Source: an uncultured Clostridia bacterium (GTDB lineage: Bacteria; Bacillota; Clostridia; Christensenellales; DUVY01). Taken from it: DNA of 11,884 nucleotides. The notes beneath the pieces are model-generated. The model had not been told where the DNA came from, did not search any database, and was given only the letters and a program-made list of their open reading frames with translations. Shown one piece after another: positions 1 through 5,679 of the stretch. Where the stretch lies: NCBI GenBank assembly GCA_937895465.1, contig CALAYY010000022.1, forward strand, positions 1 to 11,884, written 5' to 3'. The position numbers were made by a program, and so were the translations under genes. How positions within the stretch are numbered: position 1 is the stretch's first letter; every line of letters begins with the position of its first letter.

Positions 1-21
1 AAGGGCTATGCCCGCATTGAG

Positions 22-55
22 AAAAACCCCCAGCTATGCTGGGGGCTGAGTTTTT
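22..55. terminator. GC-rich hairpin, probable bidirectional terminator
   Basis: A perfect 8-bp stem pairs 27-34 with 38-45 around a 3-base TAT loop. It is flanked by five A (22-26) and, after five further bases, five T (51-55). Read on the minus strand, the stem is followed at once by five T, which is the better intrinsic terminator. On the + strand the T-run starts five bases after the stem. It may end a gene lying left of the window or a minus-strand transcript coming from the right. Confidence 0.6.
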
Positions 56-102
56 GTGGATTTTGATTTTTTGATTTACTTTGGAATTCAAAAAAATCCA
101 CA
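55..102. repeat. 10-bp inverted repeat
   Basis: Bases 55-64 and 93-102 are perfect reverse complements (10 bp) separated by a 28-base AT-rich spacer. This could form a long hairpin next to the 27-45 stem. No function is evident. Confidence 0.5.
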
Positions 103-262
103 GAACGAAAAGGAAACACGAACAAAAAGTAAGCAATAAAAAGGAAACGAGGGTGGTTTTTGAGGCTTTAGGTTCAAACCACAAAACTTAAAAATTGCTT
201 AGGTACTGACGAACAAAAAGGCAACAAAACGGTCAAATATTTTAAAATAAGCATTTCAAAGC

Positions 263-288
263 AAAAAAGCCGCAATAATACGGCTTTT
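263..288. terminator. Short bidirectional terminator-like hairpin
   Basis: An 8-bp stem pairs 265-272 with 281-288 around an 8-base AT loop. Its GC core (GCCG/CGGC) is flanked by six A on the left (263-268) and four T on the right (285-288). The minus strand reads GC stem followed by six T, and the + strand reads GC stem followed by four T, so it could act in either direction. No gene immediately next to it explains it. Confidence 0.5.
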
Positions 289-297
289 AAGGGTAAA

Positions 298-334
298 ACA
301 CACGGCAGAACGATGTTTCCGTTCTGCCGTGTGT
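298..334. repeat. Perfect 15-bp hairpin
   Basis: Bases 298-312 and 320-334 are perfect reverse complements (15 bp) around a 7-base loop. The stem is much richer in G+C than its surroundings. It has no T-run on the + strand and only about four T on the minus strand, so it is a weak terminator by the usual rule. It could be an RNA structural element or a small dispersed intergenic repeat. Confidence 0.6.
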
Positions 335-503
335 CTTGATGTGAGAAATGAACTAAGAGTATGTAAATTTTCTAAGGTAGAATACAAAAGAAAATTATCG
401 AAAGGATGTAAAGCGAAATAATACAAATACAAAAAGGGAAAACCTTTAATTATTGATTTTCAAAGAAAAAAAAGTCTTTATTTATGGTGTTAACTTATTC
501 CTA

Positions 504-509
504 TATAAT
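504..509 (+). promoter_or_regulatory. Candidate -10 box for the lipoprotein array
   Basis: A consensus TATAAT lies at 504-509, but no recognisable -35 box sits 16-18 bases upstream. A second TATAAT occurs at 679-684, closer to the first gene. In DNA this AT-rich either may be chance, so the promoter of the array is not settled. Confidence 0.25.
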
Positions 510-615
510 ATTTTGAAAATTAAAACTGCGCATTAAATTTTTAGCATAATATTTAATTTTATATTTTTGACTGTTAAGATAATTATTAAGGCACCTGTAA
601 GAAAGAGGCATAGAT

Positions 616-653
616 TTTTTAAATTTAAAAACCTAGGAGGTTTTATGTATTAA
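616..653 (+). promoter_or_regulatory. Leader with strong SD, two-codon ORF and hairpin
   Basis: A perfect 16-base AT palindrome (616-631) overlaps a 6-bp hairpin (628-633 with 639-644) whose loop and 3' arm contain the strongest Shine-Dalgarno in the region, AGGAGG (635-640). Four bases later ATG-TAT-TAA (645-653) would encode only Met-Tyr, and a T-rich run follows. It may be a minimal regulatory ORF, the remains of a gene start cut off by rearrangement, or chance. Confidence 0.3.
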
Positions 654-739
654 TTTTTTTGTTTTTTATTGATTTTTGTATAATATTATTATATAATATA
701 ATATTGAATTTTTTGATTTATTATAAGGGAATGGGATAT

Positions 740-1474
740 ATGAAAAGGAAAGTCATTGCTATTTTAATATTGATAATATTATTCATGTTTGGCGGATGTG
801 GAGTTCGGGATAATACTCATACTACAGAATTATATAAGATATATGTATTTAAGGATACTGCAACAATACTTGAACTGACTGAAAAGGGCAAGGAGCAGGA
901 AGTTCTTATCATACCATCAGAATTTAAGGGTAATCCTGTAAAACAGATTGGTAAAGTATTATATTTTGGCAGTAGAGCAAAATTTGAAAGTGAAAAATTA
1001 AAAAAGTTATACATTCCTGCAACAGTTGATTCGATTGATGATAGAGCGTTTATATTCTGCAATAATTTAAAAGAATTAATTGTAAACACTGGTATATTGA
1101 ATAGTTTTGGGATAGACGGTCGTATGATCGAGGAGGGATTAAAAATATACTTACCAAGTTATTATTATCAAGGTATTAAAGACACAAAAAGATTTAAAGA
1201 AATAAATCCCGCCAATATATCATTTAACTATAATTATCAAGACAGCCCTAATGAAGGGTATTATTTTATAGATAATATATTTGATACAGGCAAGATAACA
1301 AAACCAGATAATCCTAAGCGCCAAGGATATGCCTTTGTAAGCTGGTACTTGGAGCCGGAATTTAAAAACGAATGGGATTTTGAAACTGATGAAGTAATAG
1401 TCGAAAAGGACGAAGAAGGCAACCCGATATATAGCGAGACAATTTTATATGCCCGTTGGGCAAAAATAGATTGA
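740..1474 (+). CDS. Lipoprotein, BspA-like + InlB B-repeat, copy 1
   Basis: A 244-residue predicted surface lipoprotein of unknown function. Residues 1-20 form a Sec signal peptide with basic MKRK, a hydrophobic core and the lipobox end FGGC, so Cys20 should be lipidated and anchor the protein to the outer face of the membrane. Residues about 50-115 resemble a BspA-type leucine-rich repeat (LRR_5), with the pattern IPatVdsIddraF..cnnLkeliv. Residues about 160-240 match the Listeria-Bacteroides/InlB B-repeat family, including GYAFVSWY, the WDF motif and a terminal LYARW. The ATG at 740 is chosen because copies 2 and 3 start at the same MKRK and an AAGGGA-type ribosome site precedes it. A TTG at 659 would add 27 hydrophobic residues the paralogs lack. 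The middle is 17 residues shorter than in copy 2. These domains often mediate binding to proteins or host surfaces, but no ligand can be named. Confidence 0.88.
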   Translation: MKRKVIAILILIILFMFGGCGVRDNTHTTELYKIYVFKDTATILELTEKGKEQEVLIIPSEFKGNPVKQIGKVLYFGSRAKFESEKLKKLYIPATVDSIDDRAFIFCNNLKELIVNTGILNSFGIDGRMIEEGLKIYLPSYYYQGIKDTKRFKEINPANISFNYNYQDSPNEGYYFIDNIFDTGKITKPDNPKRQGYAFVSWYLEPEFKNEWDFETDEVIVEKDEEGNPIYSETILYARWAKID

Positions 1475-1494
1475 TTTATAAAGGGAAGGGATAT

Positions 1495-2280
1495 ATGAAA
1501 AGGAAAGTCATTGCTGTTTTAATATTGATAATATTATTCATATTTGGCGGATGTGGAGTTCGGGACAACACTCATACCACAGATTTTTATAAGATATATG
1601 TACATAAGAATACTGCAACAATCCTTGAATTGACTGATAAAGGCAAAGAACAAGAAGTTCTTATTATACCGTCAGAATTTAAGGGTAATCCTGTAAAAAA
1701 GATTGGTATGGTGTTGTATTATGGTAGTAGTGCAAGATTTAAAAGTGAAAAATTAAAAAAAATATATATCCCTGAGACAGTTAATTTAATTAATCACGGA
1801 TCATTTATATTTTGCAATAATCTAAAAGAATTAGTTGTAAGTTCTAATAATTTTGAAAATGTGCTTAAAAATTTATATCTAGACAGTTTAGGAATAGACG
1901 ATAAAATGGCTATAGAGGGATTGAAGATATATCTACCAAATAATTATTATCAAAATGTTCAAGACATAGAAAGATCGGAAACATTTAAAGAATTATATAA
2001 AAATACAATAAATCCCGCCAATATATCATTTAACTATAATTATCAAGACAGCCCTAATGAAGGGTATTATTTTATAGATAATATATCTGATACAGGCAAG
2101 ATAACAAAACCGGATAATCCCAAACGCGAAGGATATGCATTTGTAAGCTGGTACTTGGAGCCTGAATTCAAAAATGAATGGGACTTTGAAAATGATGAAA
2201 TAGTCATTGAAAAAGATGGAGAAGGTAATCTGATATATAGCGAGACAATTTTATATGCCCGCTGGGCAAAAATAGATTAA
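1495..2280 (+). CDS. Lipoprotein, BspA-like + InlB B-repeat, copy 2
   Basis: A 261-residue paralog of the preceding gene with the same plan: signal peptide with Cys20 after FGG, an LRR_5-like stretch around residues 50-115, then an InlB/Listeria-Bacteroides repeat at about 177-257 ending in LYARW. Compared with copy 1 it has extra residues just after the LRR-like part (around SSNNFENVLKNLYLDS) and before the InlB repeat (around SETFKELYKNT). It starts 20 bases after the stop of copy 1, with AAGGGAAGGG as ribosome site, so the two are probably cotranscribed. An ATG at 1456 is in frame but lies inside copy 1 and would add a non-signal tail before MKRK, so 1495 is preferred. Its DNA is nearly identical to copy 1 over the signal peptide and over an 80-base block. 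The function is unknown. Confidence 0.88.
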   Translation: MKRKVIAVLILIILFIFGGCGVRDNTHTTDFYKIYVHKNTATILELTDKGKEQEVLIIPSEFKGNPVKKIGMVLYYGSSARFKSEKLKKIYIPETVNLINHGSFIFCNNLKELVVSSNNFENVLKNLYLDSLGIDDKMAIEGLKIYLPNNYYQNVQDIERSETFKELYKNTINPANISFNYNYQDSPNEGYYFIDNISDTGKITKPDNPKREGYAFVSWYLEPEFKNEWDFENDEIVIEKDGEGNLIYSETILYARWAKID

Positions 2281-2305
2281 TTTCTTTATAAGGGGGAAGT
2301 AATTT

Positions 2306-3073
2306 ATGAAAAGAAAAGTCATTGCTGTTTTAATATTGATAATATCATTCATATTTGGCGGATGTTCATATCGTGATAAATTATACACAACAGATTTTTA
2401 TACAGTATTCTTGGATAAAGACTTTGCAACAGTACTTGAACTGACGGAAAAGGGTAAGGAGCAAAAAGAAATTATTATAACATCTGAAATCATGGGAAAG
2501 CCTGTTTTAAAACTAGGCAAAGCTTATATAGCAAGAACAGAGCGTTTTGAAAGCGAAAAATTGAAAAAGGTATATATTCCTGAAACAGTAATTTCTATAC
2601 GGGATGATATGTTTATATGTGAAAACTTAGAAGAAATATATATAAACTCAAATAGTTTTAACAATAAATTAAAAATAATGTCTTTTATGGGATTGGCAAT
2701 TAGTTCTATTCAAGTAGAAATGAAAAAAGTAAAGTTTTTTATACCAAAATTAAGTTTTGAATCTATAAAAGAAGAAATATTAGAAAGATATAGATATATG
2801 GTAAATCCATCCAATCTATCTTTTAACTACAACTATGAAGATAGCCCTAACGAAGGGTATTATTTTATAGATAATCTATCTGAGACAGGCAAGATAAGAA
2901 ATCCAGACAATCCCAAACGCGAAGGATATGCATTTGTAAGCTGGTATTTGGAGCCTGAATTCAAAAATGAATGGGATTTTGAAAATGATGAAGTAATAAT
3001 TGAAAAAGACGGGGAAGGTAATCTGATATATAGCGAGACAATTTTATACGCCCGCTGGGCAAGAATAGATTAA
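2306..3073 (+). CDS. Lipoprotein, BspA-like + InlB B-repeat, copy 3
   Basis: A 255-residue third paralog. MKRK plus a hydrophobic segment and FGGC gives a lipidated Cys20, and the InlB repeat at about 171-251 is nearly the same as in copy 2. The centre is the most divergent: residues 57-165 keep the frame KLKKVYIPETVISI but otherwise differ strongly and are rich in Lys, Ile and Ser. A strong AAGGGGGAAG ribosome site lies about 10 bases before the ATG, and the gap from copy 2 is 25 bases. It is the last gene before a terminator-like hairpin. Like its siblings it should be an exported, membrane-anchored protein. The constant ends and variable middle suggest a change in what the centre binds, but that is inference. 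Confidence 0.88.
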   Translation: MKRKVIAVLILIISFIFGGCSYRDKLYTTDFYTVFLDKDFATVLELTEKGKEQKEIIITSEIMGKPVLKLGKAYIARTERFESEKLKKVYIPETVISIRDDMFICENLEEIYINSNSFNNKLKIMSFMGLAISSIQVEMKKVKFFIPKLSFESIKEEILERYRYMVNPSNLSFNYNYEDSPNEGYYFIDNLSETGKIRNPDNPKREGYAFVSWYLEPEFKNEWDFENDEVIIEKDGEGNLIYSETILYARWARID

Positions 3074-3133
3074 CTTTTTTATAAGGGCATGCCATCTAAT
3101 GCAAATAACAATTATCATATAATATATTCGTAA
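3074..3133 (+). pseudogene. Vestigial array junction, possible lost fourth copy
   Basis: Directly after copy 3 the sequence TTTTTTATAAGGGC followed by ATG (3089) copies the layout of the junctions before copies 2 and 3. The frame encodes only 14 residues (MPSNANNNYH then IIYS) with no similarity to the lipoprotein signal peptide. It may be the remnant of a deleted fourth unit or simply the right edge of the duplication. Confidence 0.3.
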
Positions 3134-3182
3134 AATAATCATCATTTAATTAATTTTAAAATCATTATAAAAACCCAAAGAA

Positions 3183-3248
3183 ACACTGTAAAAAGTCAGT
3201 GTCTCTCTTAATTTTCTGCCAATGAGAAATTAAGAGCTGTTTTGTTTT
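3183..3248 (+). terminator. Terminator of the lipoprotein array
   Basis: Two hairpins follow one another. The first has a 6-bp stem (3183-3188 with 3197-3202). The second has a 10-bp stem (3205-3214 with 3227-3236) followed by the T-rich run TTTTGTTTT at 3240-3248. The second, AT-rich but long and with a good T-run, fits an intrinsic terminator, and the recJ promoter starts just after it. Confidence 0.65.
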
Positions 3249-3252
3249 CATC

Positions 3253-3281
3253 TTTACAAATTGATATATCTAGCGTATAAT
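3253..3281 (+). promoter_or_regulatory. Sigma-A promoter of the recJ cluster
   Basis: A -35 box TTTACA (3253-3258) and a perfect -10 box TATAAT (3276-3281) are separated by the ideal 17 bases. The expected transcript start is near 3288, about 20 bases before the recJ ATG, and the site follows a terminator. It probably drives recJ, rel, the hydrolase and hemZ. Confidence 0.75.
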
Positions 3282-3308
3282 TGTATAAAAAAATACAGCG
3301 AGTTATAG

Positions 3309-5672
3309 ATGAATACCATTTTTAAAAGACGGGACAGTAGGCCCGTCGATGTACGTTTTAATGATTTTAACCTTAATTTATCCGATACAGTATTAGAAAT
3401 ATTATCTGAAAGAGGATTTCAAAGCGAAAAGCAGATAAGGCAGTTTCTAAAACCTTCAGAAAAAGATTTACATGACCCTTTTTTGCTGTCTGGTATGAGA
3501 GAACTAACAGACAGGTTAATTTGCGCCTGTGAGAACAACGAAACAGTAGTTATTTACGGCGATTACGATGCTGATGGAATATGTGCTACGGCAATCTTGT
3601 CTGATTATCTTTCTTTAAACGGTGCACAGGTCTATCCCTATATACCCAGCAGACATAATGACGGATACGGTCTTAGTATAGATGCTCTTACTAAAATCAT
3701 AGAAGACTGCACTCCCGACCTTATAGTAAGTTGTGACTGCGGAATTTCTGCTGCAGCCGAAGTCGAGTTTGTACTTGATTTGGGAGTGGATATATATGTT
3801 ACTGACCACCATGAAGTACCCGATAATCCGCCCAACTGCGTTATAGTCAATCCCAAACTAAAAGACCAAAAATATCCCTTTGATATGCTGTGCGGTGCAG
3901 GCGTTGCCCTCAAGGTTGTTCAAGCATTGGGAGGCATAAATTCCGCTTCTAAGTACTATGACCTTTGTGCTCTTGCTACGGTTGCCGACCTTGTACCCTT
4001 AATAGACGAAAACCGTACATTAGTGGTTTTGGGTCTCAAGAAAATTAATTCGCCGTCAGTTAATATGGGGCTTAAGATGCTATGTCAATTTTTGGAGCTT
4101 AATGATGTAATAACTTCCTCTGATATAGCCTTTAGGATATCTCCTAGGATTAATGCCGCAGGACGAATGGGCGACGCTTATAGGGCGTTTGAGCTTCTTA
4201 GTCAAAAAGACAAAGCGACAATTTTGGAATTAATCAAGGATATAAGTATAGACAATGAAAAGCGCCGTGACATCTGTGAAGAGCTGCACGCACAGGCTTT
4301 GCAATTATTAAGCACTCAAGACCTAATCAATGAGTATGCCATCGTATTGCACAGCTCAAAATGGGAAAAAGGACTTACCAGCATAGTTGCCGCTCAGATA
4401 AGTGGGGAATACAACAGACCGACTTTTTTGTTGGTTGAAGCCAATGACCATTACAAAGGAACGGCAAGAAGCATAGACGGTATTAATCTTTATGAACTTT
4501 TAACTGATATGTCCGATATTATGCTGGAATTTGGCGGACACTCTCAAGCGGCAGGCTTTTCTATACACAAGGATAATCTGGAAGAGTTTAAGAAAAGAGT
4601 TAACAAGTATATAAAAGAGAGATTTGAGAAGCAGTTGTTTTTGCCATACAGCATTTATGATATGGAAATTGACGAAAGCCTGATTGATATAAAACTTATA
4701 AAAGAATTGGAGTTATTAGAGCCGTATGGTTTTGGCAATCCAAGACCTGTATTTAAGCTCACAATGGATTCAATATCAGCAGACTTTATGAAAAACAAAT
4801 GCAAGCATCTTCTTGCAAAAACTCCAGATGATAATACAATAGTTTGCTTTGGATACGGCAAATTTATAGAGCTTATGAATGTTTCTGCTGATTTTGAGCT
4901 TGCAATAGAACTTGCTATTAACAAATACAAAAATAGAGAATACACAAGCATGATGTTAAAAGACATCAACTTGTCACGCATTAGCTCAATTTCTGATAAC
5001 GATAAGCTATACGCCCAAGCTTTGAAAACCTTATCTTATAATGGTAGATATACACCAAAATATGATATAATTAATCAAGATAAGTTGAATCGTGTTATTA
5101 ACCAAAACAGGCTGTACGGCACTTTGATTTTGTCTTATAACTTTGATTTGTATAAGCAGCTAGAAGATTTTGGTGTTAAGACAGATAATTTTGTGCACAA
5201 CTATATCTATTCGACTTCTCCTAATAATTACAACCGAATAACCTTGGGCTGTGATTTTGATATTGATTTGAAAGGATATGACACAATAATCTTGCTTGAA
5301 AAACCCTTATCAGACTGTGTCATATCTTATATTAATGACCGAACAGATGCTAATGTATATGTACTTAACAAGGACTTTAAAGCTGATATTTTGGACGGTT
5401 TGAAAACAGAAAGGGACAGCTTTGTACGTGCATATTCTATATTGCAAAACTGCCCACAGGGTAAAGACAACTTCTTCTCTGTATATAAGCAATTTGTGGA
5501 TGACGGGATTATTAGCTACAAACAGCTTATGTTATGTTTGATAGTTTTTGAACAGTTAAAGATACTTGATGTTGATTGGCAGGATTTTTGTGTTTGTCCC
5601 GTACAAGGTGTGAAAAAAGATTTATCAGAATCTAAGATACTAAAAACAATAGAAGATTTGAAAAGCAGGTAA
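3309..5672 (+). CDS. recJ: Single-stranded-DNA-specific exonuclease RecJ
   Basis: RecJ degrades single-stranded DNA 5' to 3' with Mn2+/Mg2+ and serves recombination repair, mismatch repair and processing of stalled forks in the cytoplasm. The protein has 787 residues, the length usual for Bacillus-type RecJ. The DHH phosphoesterase domain carries GDYDADG (Asp85, Asp87, Asp89), the CDCG motif, the DHH triad 166-168 and SPRINAAGRMGD. The DHHA1 domain has the diagnostic GGH at 409-411. EPYGFGNPRPVF (from residue 471) begins the OB-like nucleic-acid-binding part, and about 220 further residues match the Firmicutes C-terminal extension. All metal ligands looked for are present, so it should be active. 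The ATG has only a weak ribosome site (GCGAG) and a short leader. The rel gene follows after 7 bases. Confidence 0.96.
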   Translation: MNTIFKRRDSRPVDVRFNDFNLNLSDTVLEILSERGFQSEKQIRQFLKPSEKDLHDPFLLSGMRELTDRLICACENNETVVIYGDYDADGICATAILSDYLSLNGAQVYPYIPSRHNDGYGLSIDALTKIIEDCTPDLIVSCDCGISAAAEVEFVLDLGVDIYVTDHHEVPDNPPNCVIVNPKLKDQKYPFDMLCGAGVALKVVQALGGINSASKYYDLCALATVADLVPLIDENRTLVVLGLKKINSPSVNMGLKMLCQFLELNDVITSSDIAFRISPRINAAGRMGDAYRAFELLSQKDKATILELIKDISIDNEKRRDICEELHAQALQLLSTQDLINEYAIVLHSSKWEKGLTSIVAAQISGEYNRPTFLLVEANDHYKGTARSIDGINLYELLTDMSDIMLEFGGHSQAAGFSIHKDNLEEFKKRVNKYIKERFEKQLFLPYSIYDMEIDESLIDIKLIKELELLEPYGFGNPRPVFKLTMDSISADFMKNKCKHLLAKTPDDNTIVCFGYGKFIELMNVSADFELAIELAINKYKNREYTSMMLKDINLSRISSISDNDKLYAQALKTLSYNGRYTPKYDIINQDKLNRVINQNRLYGTLILSYNFDLYKQLEDFGVKTDNFVHNYIYSTSPNNYNRITLGCDFDIDLKGYDTIILLEKPLSDCVISYINDRTDANVYVLNKDFKADILDGLKTERDSFVRAYSILQNCPQGKDNFFSVYKQFVDDGIISYKQLMLCLIVFEQLKILDVDWQDFCVCPVQGVKKDLSESKILKTIEDLKSR

Positions 5673-5679
5673 CAAAAAT

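Larger units (their letters stand above)
1..739. other. Non-coding, hairpin-rich upstream region
   Basis: No convincing protein gene is visible on either strand here. The left half (1-340) carries six inverted repeats: 3-13, 27-45, 55-102, 153-182, 265-288 and 298-334. It also has two copies of a 12-base A-rich direct repeat at 118-129 and 209-220. The right half (340-739) is very AT-rich and leads into the lipoprotein array. The first two hairpins share the core GCTATGC. The region may hold terminators of a gene to the left of the window, an untranslated RNA, or decayed sequence; the sequence does not decide between these. Confidence 0.6.
740..3073 (+). repeat. Tandem array of three paralogous genes
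   Basis: The repeating unit is one lipoprotein gene plus its short junction (about 755-811 bases). The signal-peptide DNA and the C-terminal InlB-repeat DNA are almost constant while the centres differ. Bases 1201-1280 and 2007-2086 are identical over 80 bases. Each junction carries a TTTATAAGGG-like ribosome-site segment, also present before copy 1 and, without a gene, after copy 3. This points to tandem duplication with later exchange between copies. Confidence 0.8.

Noticed and set aside
171..182. GGTTCAAACC resembling a tRNA T-arm
   Set aside because: No acceptor, D or anticodon stems surround it and no CCA end follows; it is better explained by the 153-182 inverted repeat.
659..739. TTG start extending lipoprotein copy 1 by 27 residues
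   Set aside because: The added hydrophobic stretch would precede the real MKRK signal peptide, has no good ribosome site and is absent from the paralogs.
1456..1494. ATG inside copy 1 as start of lipoprotein copy 2
   Set aside because: It would put 13 residues before a signal peptide that begins with MKRK in all copies; the ATG at 1495 has its own ribosome site.
740..3073. Repeated DNA as a CRISPR array or insertion sequence
   Set aside because: The repeats are open coding genes of about 750-800 bases with signal peptides; there are no short regular repeats with spacers, no transposase and no terminal inverted repeats.
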